64,000 nt of DNA, taken from NCBI GenBank assembly GCA_039881145.1, contig JAYKKI010000027.1:25133001-25197000 (forward strand), read 5' to 3'. The stretch is from Druceiella hillmani (lineage: Eukaryota > Arthropoda > Insecta > Lepidoptera > Hepialidae). Below the pieces are notes generated by a model. That model had not been told where the DNA came from, ran no database searches, and saw only the letters and a program-made list of their open reading frames with translations. The stretch's first letter is position 1, and each line of letters begins with the position of its first letter. Positions 49,950-61,740 of this stretch are shown in pieces. The translations under genes were made by a program, and so were the position numbers.

Positions 49950-49962
49950 ATATATACATATA

Positions 49963-50014
<52 letters not shown>

Positions 50015-50015
50015 G
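49950..50015. repeat. (TA)n microsatellite
   Basis: Long TA run with a few interruptions at the right edge of segment C. Confidence 0.95.
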
Positions 50016-50665
50016 TACACAAACATTAATAAACATATATGTAACACAATGCGACTTCTTCTCGTATTCGACGATTCTACTCGTATTTAATATATTTTTG
50101 TTAAAATTCTTCCAATTATTACATATTTTTTTACATATGCCTTCGCCGTAATGTGTTTAATTAATCACAACCAATAAAGTACAAAAATAAATAACAACAA
50201 TCATTTATATAATCAATATATAATAGTTTGACCTTCTCGAATACAAAACCGTACAATTTCGATTACTTTTGTCTCCATAAAATTACTCTACAACAAATAT
50301 AAATAACAATTGATATTATTTAAAACATCTCGCTTTTTAATAAACGTATACAATTTGAATGAATCTCGGATTACGTCAGAGACGGGAGTTGACAATGGAT
50401 CTTTCAAGAGTTAATCTTTTTAATCCTCCGATAGGCATGATCATTTCATAATATGTAAGTTTTTATCATGATAATTCATATGTTGTTAAATTGCAAATAA
50501 TTCAGTAAAATTGTTTACATTCACATTTATATGTTACCTTATTCGGAACAAAATAAAGGAGAAAATCACGAGTGAAAAGAGAAAATTGTAAAATATTTAT
50601 TTCAACGTACTTACTTTGAAGTAAAGAGCTTATATAATGAATAAGCGAGTTGCATGAATTACGGT
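50016..50665. other. AT-rich sequence, nothing recognised
   Basis: No feature supported before the 3' end of the LINE. Confidence 0.4.
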
Positions 50666-52130
50666 TACTTTTATTTATTTATATATTTTATTTGTTTATA
50701 ATCTTTTATGTATAGTACATATGGCGAACTTATTACCACATGAGTAATCTCTTCCAGTCAATCGTAACAATCTGTATTGAAATTTATTTGTAGACTAACA
50801 GATTTTACAATGAAAATTCTTTATAGCACATTAGATAAAAAAAAATTTAACAAAAAATACAAAAAAATAAGTAAAAAAATAAACTATTGACATAATTTGG
50901 GATGGGAAAGACAGGAAAGGACAAGGACATAAAGGAAAATGTTTCAGGAGAGACACGACTTTTTCTCTCGATCTTTGAAAATATTTAGAGACCTGATTTT
51001 CCTGATGTCAGGATCCAGGTGATGCCAAATTTTTGCTGCTTGAACAGTGAGGGATTTTTCGTAGATGGTAGAGATATATTTAGGAATAAGTAGGGTGAGT
51101 GAACTTTCAAGTCGTAGCCCAAGGCCGTGAGCAGACTAATTTTAAATTTGCTACTAAGATAATTTGGGCTATGAGGATTTTTTAATATATTAAAAGAAGT
51201 GTAAATCATCAACACCAACTTCACATGGTGTCGGTCACGGATCTTCAGCCATTTGAGAAGTGACCTGTATTCAGAAATATGATATTTTGTGAGGCCAAAG
51301 ATATACCGGATGCATAAATTTTAAAAACGTTTACGCACAAATATTCTTCATTAAGATGAGTTTCAAAGAGTGTATTCTGTTGAAAACATGACGACTAGCA
51401 TCATTTACTTGAGGACGCTAACTAAGATTTTGATCGATCAGTAGGCCTAGGTTTTTAACAGTTGACCTATATGGTATTATTATACTATTTACCACTAATT
51501 TCGGTAAACTAGGTAGGTTTATTTTAGAAGTCAGTCTTACACTACCAATGATGATTGCTTGTGACTTACTTGGGTTAACTAAAAGACCCATATTACGAGT
51601 CCACTGACCAATTGAAGCGAGATCTCGATTAAGGATGTCGATGGTTTCTGATAAGGAATGTTCGAGTGCTCATAGATCTGTAGGTCATCAGCATAGAGAT
51701 AATACTTCCTGGAAATATTTTTAACATCATCATCAATAAATATTGAGAAAAGGAGAGGAGATACAACTCCATCTTGAGAAACACCAGCTGTAAGATCAGT
51801 CTACTCAGAATTCGTATCTCACAACTTAATACATCGCCTGCGTCCATTGAGATACGAACTAAACCACTCAAGTTAATATTGAGATATATTAAGATATTTC
51901 AAGCGAGCAAGAAGAAAAAATTTAAAGTCAACAGAGGTGAACGCACTGCTGAAATCAAAAAGCACAAAGACAGTGACTTGTGTATTATCAGTAACCAAGC
52001 GTATACCATCAGAAATTTACAATCTTCTTTTCTATTTGAGATTAAGAACTTTCAAAATAAATGTTTGTCAATATCTGAAAAATATCTTGCAGGAAGGTTT
52101 ATACCTCTATATCTTTATATTCTTAAGGAC
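50666..52130 (-). mobile_element. 5'-truncated LINE with 3' tail
   Basis: A non-LTR retrotransposon copy on the minus strand. It has RT coding text from about 52,130 and a 3' untranslated region ending TTGACTGGAAGAGATTACTC, GTGGTAATAAGTTCGCCATA, TGTACT and finally an A-rich TATATAAATAAATAAAAG tail near 50,670. The CTGGAAGAGAT..CT....RATAAG..CGCC motif is a familiar 3' end of insect LINEs, and the SINE at 19.7-19.9 kb shares it. No 5' end or target duplication was established. Confidence 0.85.
50950..52060 (-). pseudogene. LINE reverse transcriptase, frameshifted
   Basis: Residues recoverable in order: DGIRLVTDNTQVTVFVLFDF and SSAFTSVDFKFFLLARLKYL (the first catalytic Asp lies in LFDFSSAF); EWFSSYLNGRRRCIKL with stops before and after. 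Then DLTAGVSQDGVVSPLLFSIF, the catalytic box YLYADDLQIYEHS at about 51,660-51,695, and, after a frameshift, DLASIGQWTRNMGLLVNPSK with SQAIIIGS. Then PYRSTVKNLGLLIDQNLS and RHVFNRIHSLK. The jockey/CR1-like order and motifs are clear; exact clade not assigned. Several stops and at least one frameshift mean no function. The plus-strand frames at 51,774-52,181 are shadows. Confidence 0.88.
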
Positions 52131-52379
52131 AGAAAAAAATTAGAAGGCGAACAAAAAATTTATAAATATAATCTCTTCTAAGTAAACTTCGATAATTGTT
52201 ATGTTCGGAAGACTGACAATGTCATATTTTGAGACGCATTATATTTGCAGCTAAATTGAGATTTCAATAGGAACAGCAAATTATTAAAATATGTTAAAGA
52301 AAATATTAATGACAAGCAAACATAAGGGATATTGATAACAATAACATAAATATCATGTTAAAACACTTAGAAGGAATGA

Positions 52380-52645
52380 AAACCAACTTCAATAATAACT
52401 GTCAATTTCAGGCAGTTTTCACCAAATTGTTTTAATAAATATTTAAGTCATTAAGCACGTCACTCTTATTTCCTCTGTTACTAATTTTCTCGTCATTTGA
52501 ATGCATGACAAGTTTTTTTTCAAAACCCTTTTATTATTTTAATTTAATATTGCCCTTCACATATTTAAATGAACTTATTATTCAATGTGGAAAATGTTTA
52601 ATCTTCCAGTCGTCATTTTGATGAAATAAAATGCTTGTTTAATCA

Positions 52646-52707
<62 letters not shown>

Positions 52708-53290
52708 TTATAAAGATATACACACAAATACGTTATTTGCTGGGATACTAGTTTCTCCATAATAATAATTCTACTAATCTCAGAAATAGAGAGTGATTGG
52801 TAAATTTCCAGGATTTGCCTCAAATCAAATCCAGAGAGTAAATCCAGAGTATAAAAAAAGAATTTATTTCTCATGAAATATATAGACAGTCTTTTTCTGT
52901 AGTAAACGTAATAAAACCCTATAAAGAATTAAATTTGACTAAAATTCGTTATTAGACAAAAAATGGTTACTGATATCAAGAAGGCACTTTTTTTAATAAT
53001 AATCCATTCTGAAAAAAATTATTTACTCCTATGTGAATTGTCCTATCACTGAACACATTAGATTAAAAAGTAAGACGATTTTTATATCGATTGGATGAGG
53101 AACACGCCGAGTGATGTGAAAGTAGCATATTTGTTACAGGGAGTGATATGGTCCCTTCATAGACAACTGAGTTGGCAACACATATATGTGGCAAAATAAA
53201 GTATTCTATGTTATGTACATGCTAGAAAATTGTAGCAAAATCTATTGTCCCCACTTGACTAAAATATGTATGTTTTCACACGAGTTATTT
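52380..53290. repeat. paralogous segment D (partner of A)
   Basis: Same landmarks as segment A in the same order, beginning near TCTCGTCATTTGAATGCATG and ending near TAGCAAAATCTATTGTCC. It carries its TA microsatellite (52,647-52,708) at an internal position where A has only a short ATATATATAC, while A's own TA run lies beyond the end of the alignment. Confidence 0.65.
52647..52708. repeat. (TA)n microsatellite
   Basis: Uninterrupted TA run of about 30 units inside segment D; it produces a Tyr-Ile run in a chance minus-strand frame. Confidence 0.97.
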
Positions 53291-53487
53291 TACGACTCTT
53301 TCATATATGTATGTGCGAGGTTTATAACGCTCTTCAAAATGTCAGACATTATAAGAACACACATTAATTTTTCGTCCAGAATTTACAATAAACCATATTT
53401 TCTTCAAATCAGACGATTTTATTAGGTTGGAAACTTATAAACCCGCCACTTTTTATATGTAGTGAATCAAATCAATCGTAAATTATA

Positions 53488-54795
53488 CAGGTTGTCCAGT
53501 GGCAGATTTCAATGTTTGAAAAATTGTAACAAAAACTACACCTCTAATTCAAAGTAGGTTTATTTTAACTTTATAACAACAAATGCGGATTTCATTTTTT
53601 AAAAACCACGTTTTCCAAATGGCGGTCATCGAGTCTGACACACTCTTCGAGTCTAGCACGCATGTTTTCAAAAACGCGTTTGTAGAGTGACTGGGGTATC
53701 CTACTGACTTCGGCTATATATTTTCTTTAAGTTGTGTCACAGTGCTCGGATTTGTTTTGTACACAACGGATTTTAAGTATCCCCACAAGAAAAAGTCACA
53801 TGGGCTTAAATCGGGTGACCTAGGTGGCTACGGTACGTTACCGTTTCAGGATATGTTTTTTTCTGGAAATAACTGCCCCAATGCATTCATGGACACAATA
53901 GCAGTGTGAGCTGTGGCCCCGTCCTGCTGAAACCATGTGTTTTGGTTGAAGGACACACTATTCTCTAGTTCTACTCTGAAAAAGTCATTTAACATCTGGG
54001 CGTATCTCCTCGAATACACAGTTACAGTTTGGCCACGTTAATTTTCAAAGAAATAAGGCCCTATGATTGCAGATGCAGACATGGCACAACAGACTGATAC
54101 TTTAGGCTTATGTAAAGGCTTTTGATGCATTTGTCTTGGGTTGTGGACATCCCAGTAACAAAAGTTCTGCTTATTCATATATCCTCCAATGTGAAAGTGA
54201 GCTTCGTCACTAAAGAATATATTGCCCATCCGGGTAGCAGTACGAAATCTCAACAACATCACCTCCACATAAGTTTTTCTTAATTCAAAGTCAGAATCGT
54301 GTAAATCTTGAACAATTTGAATTTTATATGGATGGAACTTGAGCTTTTTTTTGCATTATTACCTGTAAAGTTGATTTCGGAATTCCCAATATCGATGAAC
54401 GTGTACGCAGTGATAAACGGGGATTTTCAACGACAGAAACCATAACACGCTCGACATTTTCATCCGTGGCTACCAATGGTGTAGGTCCTGGCCTGGGCCT
54501 ATTTAATGTTGATCCTGTAGCTCTGAACCTTGCTACCCATGACTGAATGAGGTTGATCGATGGTCCATCACGTAATCGACGAATACTGTAACGATTATTA
54601 AGTCAACGGCTACAGACAGCGAAAATCCACTCGAAATGTATGCCTCGACGGCAAAAGCGCGGTGCTCTCCACTCCACTGTTCCATGGCTACTAAAACATC
54701 CGCACCACTTGCGCTTCTAACGACGCCCCCCGCACCCCTCTTATGTGTTGCGTTCAGAAATTATGTTTGTTCAAACTTTGAAATCTGCCACTGGA
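53488..54795 (-). mobile_element. DD41D rosa-type element nested in the mariner
   Basis: Flanked by TA (53486-53487 and 54796-54797). The left end is CAGGTTGTCCAGTGGCAGAT; the right end, read inward, is TCCAGTGGCAGATTTCAAAG. The right end lacks the first seven bases (CAGGTTG) present on the left, so the terminal repeat is trimmed. Inside, 19 of the next 20 or so positions match. Length 1,308 bp. Confidence 0.92.
53592..54685 (-). pseudogene. rosa-type (DD41D) transposase, broken
   Basis: Starts MEQWSGEHRAFAVEAYISSG at 54,685, the usual N-terminus. After frameshifts, FHPYKIQIVQDLHDSDFELR. The first catalytic block is FFSDEAHFHIGGYMNKQNFC; then PLHKPKVSVCCAMS and IIGPYFFEN followed by a stop. 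The second catalytic block is TWFQQDGATAHTA, the third RSPDLSPCDFFLWGYLKS. Forty-one residues separate the last two aspartates (counting two in-frame stops), which is the DD41D spacing of the rosa group. After a frameshift it ends RARLEECVRLDDRHLENVVF. All three aspartates remain, but stops and frameshifts abolish the protein. The plus-strand frame at 54,636-54,821 is a shadow. Confidence 0.9.
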
Positions 54796-54796
54796 T

Positions 54797-55741
54797 ATGT
54801 ATAAGCATGGTCAGTATCTAACACTTTTCGTCGCTTTGTAGGCAGAGGTAAAGTTCTGTCCTTGTAGAAATCTCTGGGCCTTTGAATGAAAAACCCGTGA
54901 AGTAAGATGTTGATATGACTTTTGCCTTTAAATTTTCTGCCACATAAATTATCAGACAGAGAGCGAAACAGATGATAATTAGATGGAGACAAATCTGAAA
55001 AGTACGGTGGGCGAGGTTTTGAACTTTGCTTTGATTTCAATGAAGTTGAGCAATGATTTTTCTCACTTGTTCACGATTTATTGCGAAAGATGTAATTATA
55101 TTGTTATTATACTTAGATTATAATTATACTTAGATGTAATTATACTGTTAGCTTAATAAAGTCGCCAATGAATACCTCAATGAATAATTTCATTTATACC
55201 CCACCATGCACTCTAAAGTATCTTTTGTCCAATATTATATTTTGACTTAATACACCTTTTTCTCCAGCTCCCAGCCAATGGTGTTTACGCCAAAATTTAA
55301 CGTAAGTTCTCGGTACGATGGGAATTAAGTAGCTCCAGCCACAAATTAGCTCTCCTCTGAAGTTAAAAGGGTGTTAACTTAACTCATGTGATAACCAAAC
55401 GGAATATTTCCATTTCATTCTGAAAGCATGAAATTGTTCTTCCATTGCAATAAAGAGCATAAAAATAGCTCTATCAAACAACAGGAACTTAATCTGGGGT
55501 GTGTTTTAGTAAGGCTATTAAATTTTCCGAAATCAATTGTAGGAGTTCGCTTTGGATGAGGTTTATTGGACAGGTCAAAATTCCCTGCATTGAATCTTTG
55601 GAACCAGTGCTTGGCTGTTTCGTAAAAGGGCATACATTCACCTATCGTTGTGTGTATATTGCGTGAGGCTTCGTTGGTTTTTTGCATTAAATGATATTCA
55701 TGAAGAAAGAGTTCTCTCAGTTTACTTTGAAATACTTCCAT
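54797..55741 (-). pseudogene. mariner transposase, cecropia-like, with Asn in the third catalytic position
   Basis: N-terminal piece (55,415-55,741): SKLRELFLHEYHLMQKTNEA, then TAKHWFQRFNAGNFDLSNKP, the HTH and its linker. The middle (55,041-55,414), where the first two catalytic residues should lie, is unreadable and probably partly deleted. C-terminal piece (54,797-55,040): RPPYFSDLSPSNYHLFRSLS, followed by FFIQRPRDFYKDRTLPLP. The third catalytic residue is Asn (SPSNY), as in the 18.3-kb copy. The last codons before the stop now lie on the far side of the nested rosa element. Confidence 0.88.
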
Positions 55742-55891
55742 TTATCCTTTACTCGCCGATTACTCAAATCCAAACTGAAACGAAGTTCTAATGACGCATT
55801 CCTTATAAGTGCTACGAGAAATATTCTAGAAACTTCTGTGATATTCCAGAAATCGGTCGAAAAAATGGAGAGTTTACGAGTTGCCAACCTA

Positions 55892-56744
55892 ATATTATTG
55901 AATAAAAGTTGGTATAAAAACGAAATTATTTTTAATTGCTTGAAATGTTACAATACCTTGATTAAAAGAAAAATAGTCTGTAATTACAACACCATTCATT
56001 CTTTATGTTTTCCTTTAGTCAACCAATTGAGAAATGTAATTAAAAATTTGGTCGCTAGAATAAATCCAATAAATGATATCAATGTATTCCAATATATTTA
56101 TTTAAAATAAGCTTCTCACAGAAAATCGAAAACAAATACTGACTATTTAAAATCTTTGTAATGAATTATTCGAAGAATAGTTTTAAGATTTTTACAAAAG
56201 CATTATTGAGAAACTGTTTTCATCTAAAAATTTATAGTTTTGTTCCAATTAGTCTTTTTCAAAGCTTTTAGTAAATAGAAGTTTATCTAGCTGTTACTAT
56301 ATCACTCATAAAATAAAATTTTGGAGATCACAAACTGCGACGTAAAAAATAAAGAAGCATAAACCTATTATATAGCGTATATTTATAAAGTAGCATTCAT
56401 ATTTTATAACAGAGAATTATAAGGAAACTAATTAGTGTGTCACTTATAAATATCCGCGATGAAAATGAAAATTATGTTTACACTTATTTTAACATATTTA
56501 CAGCCAGGTACTAAAAAACAGGAAACATTCAACGACTTATCTATACTTGCTGTGTGAACTTAGATAAAATTTCAGTCATCGAATATTCTAAAACTGTGTT
56601 TCATTAGGAAAAATAAAGGCACTCACTTAATATTATTTACCAAATCATTTCAACTGCCACTTATATTTCGATGGACGATTATAAATGTGTGAGCATGCAT
56701 GCGTGTGTGTGTGTGTGTAAATTAACAGACCTAATGAACAAATA
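55892..56744. other. AT-rich sequence with a (GT)n run
   Basis: Contains (GT)n at 56,702-56,719. The 139-codon plus-strand frame at 55,691-56,110 begins inside the mariner terminal region and has no recognised domain. Confidence 0.5.
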
Positions 56745-57250
56745 ATTAAACATAATATACTTAACTTCTTTCATAAGAACCAATATTAGTTATTAGTTTT
56801 TCCAAGTAGATATAAATATTAATAACACCAGAAACTTTAATTTTTCCTTTTTCCTCGTAAAACTACGCTTTTGATATATAATAAACTACTCATATTTTTC
56901 ACATCGTATAATTATATAATAATAAATTTCTACAAAATTAACGCCAAATATATTCAATATCGTATAATTAATTAAGAACAAAGATGTGCAGAAATTGATT
57001 TCGACCACCGGATTTTCTTGGAAAGTTAATAATTTTTCTCTCGATAGTCTCTTTAAGTCGCTCTCGAATATCTCTGTCATCAATAATGATAATTTATATT
57101 AAGAAACTATTTCTTTGTTCGTAATAGTATAATGATAAATTCAGGCAATAACTGATAATGTACAATACATAAAATATATGCGATGCCTAAACTACTGTAC
57201 AGATCATAGAATAATAATATATAATAAATTTATATAACAGGTGATAACAC
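56745..57250. repeat. paralogous segment G (partner of F)
   Basis: See segment F for the shared landmarks. G differs by an extra 56 bp at 56,915-56,970, which is the small insertion described next. Confidence 0.65.
56903..56970. mobile_element. 44-bp remnant of the palindromic element with target duplications
   Basis: ATCGTATAATTA occurs at 56903-56914 and 56959-56970. Between them are 44 bp that are just the family tail (ATAATAAATTTCTAC, then AAAATTAACGCCAAATATAT and TCAAT); no palindrome remains. Segment F at 10,098 has the uninterrupted site, so both the insertion and its boundaries are visible. Confidence 0.85.
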
Positions 57251-60200
57251 CATATTAGAATCACAGACTTATTATTCTAAATAGACTAACAAAGGTAAAC
57301 GAGTGCGAAATCTATAATAGCAACGTCATATGTTAGAAAGAAATAGCGAAACAAAGCTGTTAGAACCGGATTTTGCGATGTAGGAGGCACATGGAGTCAC
57401 GCGAAAAATTGCGTTCGATCTTTTGTCGCGATTGTGAATTTATCCATTATTATGCTGCTATAAAAGTGTTTACAAAACAATAGTAACGTATTCTGGTATT
57501 ATAGCACTAGATATCGAAATAATTCAGAGAAATGCTCATTTCACCTCTACTTTTTAAAGAATTGATACAGTACGTTTTGTAGGTATTTTCAAAAACCTGC
57601 ACAGATAATTCCATTTTACGTGTGATTATTTACAGAATACAGAATAACAGAAGACGTTGCTTAATTAAACGCAATATAAAGGTATACGTTTAAATATAAA
57701 GGTAAATCATGTACCGAGTTTTTGTGTAATGATTTGTGTTAGTATTAAATCATATTATCGATAATTTTGTCCATGAAATTAATTGAACTTTGTATTGTTG
57801 AATGCAATTTTTTACCGACAGAAATTAAGTCATTGCTCTTTTTTAGGTAGCGAAACGAATCTTTTTCCCCAATTTCACCATGTTCGTTCGTCCGCCTTCT
57901 GCACATATATCAAAGCAAAATAGTTATGTTATTTTTTAATATTTTGGGATTAAATTTTTTTACAGATTTATGCTTTTAGTCGTCTAATAAATCAGTGAAT
58001 ATTTGTATATGAATTAAAAATATATGAAATGTAATATAAAACATTAATAAATTTTTAAAACTTAACGGATTGTAAACTATAAAAATATTAGATTTCATTT
58101 TAATTAAATCATGTATTTCATAATTTCATATATTTTTAAAAATTGAAATATTTCATTTTTTTTTAAATTGAGAAAATATTTATTATAGAATAAGTAAATT
58201 TAAAAATTTCACTCATTATTTGAAAAAGCAGTTATTTTTAAATACCATTAAAATAATATTTATTTGAATGGTTTTTAAAAATTATGTTTAATTAATTAAA
58301 GTAATTAACTGTTTTAAATTTGATATATTTTTAAAATGTTTGTTTATTAAATTGTGATACAGAAAACACAATAAATTAAATTATAAAAAAAAATTAAATA
58401 TATTTTTAAGTAATTTCATATTTCTCATAAAATATTAATTAATATTAATTACATAACTTTTTTACCATAAATTATTTTTATTAAAATAAAATAAATTAAC
58501 TTTTATTTCGAATTGTTCCATTTAATATTTTCAAGTGATTCTATGAAAATGTTATAAGTTCATATTAGTGTTTCCTTTGTTTATAACATTTCTATTCAGA
58601 TCTTGACTTCGTCTCACATAAAAACAGTAAAAATATTTTTTTTTTTGGTTCATTCCTTTTCGTTGATTCTTCTATATACGCTCTTTCAATTTTCTTACCT
58701 CAAACTATGCTTTTTTGACAGTGCTCTCCTTAGCCTTACTTTTGCAAAGCAAAACACAGAAAAATACAGATTTTTCGTTTTCGTAAATTTTATTAGCTAA
58801 TCTCAAATTTTTGGTTCAGTTCTATTATTTTTGTATGCTGCTTCAAGGAAAGTTTTCTAAATTTCATTTCTGTAATTGATTTTTGGCAATAATATAATAT
58901 TAAGATGTAATTAAAATATAAACATTACATTTTATAAAGACTGTAAGAAAAATTCAGAAACATTAATTTTCTCTAACTTAAACTGAAAATAAAGTCAACA
59001 AATTTGCATTTTAACTTTGGTGAAGAAATAGTATCCATCTTGTCTTTGTAAACTAATTTAGCTAGGTAATTGAATTTCTGTTGTAATATGGATTGTCTTA
59101 GATATGGAGATACAAATTCTGCAATATTTCAAACAAAATATTTATATAAAACTAATCATAGCACGAACTAGGAGACTAATGCACGAAGATTTTTCTTTTA
59201 AGGAAGATACTTCTTTCAAAAAAAATTACACTTAATGAGTATTTTACTTATAATAATGTAAGAAAATTATAGCGCCATTTGGAAAACAATGTAATATAGA
59301 ACATAACTCTCAAAAAATAATTTCTGAATTTTTAACAAAATTTTCAATAAGTCTATAACAATTATGTTTTCAGCTACTCTTGTTTCATGAACGTGTCAAG
59401 GTAATACGGGTTTTTTCCCTAATATTTTAATTCTCCTTTTTTGCCTACCGAGAAATCTTCTTTTAGTGAAGATTCATGTCTTTTTTTTCTCCATTGAGTC
59501 CGGGTTTGATTTGACTTTACAACTTTACGATCAAACGCAATAGATTTTTAACTGTAAATATAAATTCTACACACATCACTGGTTATGAAATTCATACAAA
59601 ATTAGTTAGACTTTCGTGTAATTAGGAAGAATAAATTTTATTTTTTCCTTTTGTAATCGTCTTGAAACGTAACCTATATTGTTCTTTCCATTCTCTACCT
59701 CCCTATCTCTTATTGGTGGGACATACTCGTCAAGCAACATAAAAAATAACAGGCTGTAACCTATGATAACTTCGTCCGCGTAAAAATTTGTTTATGGCAA
59801 ACCTAGGTCTTTCGTAGACGGTGTGTTTAGTGATTACGTAAAGTTCACATGTAACTGATGATTTAATGAAGAAGTTCCATAATTATACAAAGTAGCAACA
59901 GCACCTTCTGCGTGAAAATTTGTTTATGGGTCTTTCAAAAATTATATTTTGTTTTTGTGAAACTGTGTGTGTCTGTGAAACTTTTTATCGGTGTGCAAAA
60001 TTTGGCAAGGATGGACGTAATTTCTTGATATTATTACATCACAACCAAGAAATACTTCCATGTTTGAAGAATAAGTTGTTATTTAGTAAATGTTTTAACA
60101 TTGTGTTGTTGAATTTTATTTGCACTTTTATTTTGTCACCTTAATTAGGTATGTTGCTTTAAACCACTAAATTTTTAATGGAAATAGTTCATGTATTTTT
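57251..60200. other. AT-rich sequence, nothing recognised
   Basis: About 3 kb with no coding similarity. The block GCGTAAAAATTTGTTTATGG near 59,780 recurs as GCGTGAAAATTTGTTTATGG near 59,910. Open frames at 58,603-58,800 and 59,920-60,144 match nothing I know. Confidence 0.4.
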
Positions 60201-60278
60201 CTCAGTAAATTTATATTGTACGCGATAATTTAACTTTCCGGTGAGAAATTTATCCGAGTACAATATAAATTTATTCAG
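60201..60278. repeat. inverted repeat, 20-bp arms
   Basis: CTCAGTAAATTTATATTGTA at 60201-60220 pairs with TACAATATAAATTTATTCAG at 60259-60278 (17 of 20), loop 38 bases. It lies at the start of segment E. Confidence 0.8.
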
Positions 60279-61328
60279 AAAAATAGCGAAAATACTCGAC
60301 AAATTTTCTCCGGGAACTTACGCGTTGCGCTAACAAAAGAAACATCGCTTGTTTCTAGTTTACGACTCTTTCGTACTGGCATGTTATGCTCTGTTGTTCC
60401 GGTACACATTAGATCAGATGTTGATCGATAAAAAATATTTTTATTTGTTCAAATTCCTTGATCGTTTTGCATAATATTTGTTCTCTTAGGAAAGTACAAC
60501 TTTATCATGAATGACAAAACCAATATTTTTTTGGAAATACCTTCAGAACTTCTTCTTTCACCAGCTCTATCAAGTGTCTAAGAGTGTTGAAAATATTTTG
60601 CAGGTTCATGTCGATATCGTACATAAATTCAGGACGACAGCGATCAATAACTATAGCAAAAAGGTTTTATTATATTAGTGATTATTTCCATCAACTTAAT
60701 AAATTAATAAATATAGGCCGGCCAATATGATAGGAAAAGTGCAATATTTACGTAGTGAAAAATAATAGTATTAATCATAAATATATTGCAACGAATACAA
60801 TATAATATTAAACTTTTAAACTTTGTTTATACCTATTTGGGTATAAAGCCCTCACAGTGCCGGTTAGAATATTTCTGCTCGTAATTTAAAAAAATGATTG
60901 ATTTCAGTTTTTCAATAAAATATGCAGATATAAATTGAAATATTACGGAAAATTCAAATTGTTAATAGGATAAAAATTATGTGAGAAGCATAAAAAAGGA
61001 AAACGTAAGCAAATATCAGAATCGGAAAATACTTCATGATAAAAAATGTACATGCCTACGCTTCCAATTATTTTAGTTTCTCTTTAATAATAACGTAAGC
61101 TGTGAAGAAGGCTACGCCACGTAATTTTCAAGGATTTATGTCTAGTCGAGTCCACAGAGTGAATAAGAACTCATTCTTCAACTAATGTTATATTATCGCC
61201 AGTAAACACAATAAATCCTGAAACGACAGTGTAACGCGTCAGAGCCCGCTACTGAAAAAGAAGATTATACATGTCGAGCAAATAGCACAGTATTCAGTGC
61301 CAAGGAATAATGTTTCATAACAATAAAT

Positions 61329-61331
<3 letters not shown>

Positions 61332-61376
<45 letters not shown>

Positions 61377-61387
61377 ATGTGTGTGTT
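61332..61387. repeat. (TA)n/(TG)n microsatellite
   Basis: About 20 TA units followed by TGTGTATGTGTGTG. Confidence 0.95.
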
Positions 61388-61668
61388 TAATCCTATCAGA
61401 TTATGCTGAGATCGAGGTGTGAGCTGAAGAAAACTCTTTGTATAAGGACAACAGGTAGGCACAAATTCAATATATATATATTGTCCTAACTCATTTTAAT
61501 ATCTATGAATATGCATATAATTTCAAATATTACATTTTGCAATTTTTAAAAGTAAATTAATTTTATTTGAATTTGTTCGTCAAAATTATTAAACATACAT
61601 TGCGTTTTAAAACATAATTAAACATACGGTAAGGAAATCAAAAGCTACACATTGTATTATTATATATT

Positions 61669-61670
<2 letters not shown>

Positions 61671-61731
<61 letters not shown>

Positions 61732-61740
61732 AATATATAT
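61671..61740. repeat. (TA)n microsatellite
   Basis: Long TA run, about 28 units in its longest part. Confidence 0.95.

Larger units (their letters stand above)
53425..55889 (-). mobile_element. mariner element split by a nested insertion
   Basis: Bounded by TA at 53423-53424 and 55890-55891. The left end is GGTTGGAAACTTATAAACCC and the right end, read inward, GGTTGGCAACTCGTAAACTC. Removing the nested element (53,488-54,795 plus one TA) leaves about 1,155 bp, whose order matches the relative at 18.3-19.5 kb across the insertion point (CAATCG.AAATTA, then ATAAGCA). Confidence 0.92.

Noticed and set aside
49899..50090. Open frame with a long Tyr-Ile run
   Set aside because: Product of the TA microsatellite; similar artefacts occur at 6939-7184, 20713-20925 and 52578-52874.
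51774..52181. 135-codon plus-strand open frame
   Set aside because: It is antisense to the clearly recognisable LINE reverse transcriptase.
52731..52910. Segment A/D block as a chemoreceptor exon on the minus strand
   Set aside because: D is open and membrane-like in one frame (FYYVYYRKRLS), but A, B, C and E have stops or shifts there and no family motif is recognised.
54636..54821. GC-rich plus-strand open frame
   Set aside because: Antisense to the rosa transposase start and terminal repeat.
55691..56110. 139-codon plus-strand open frame
   Set aside because: Starts inside the mariner terminal region, crosses its TIR and has no recognised domain.
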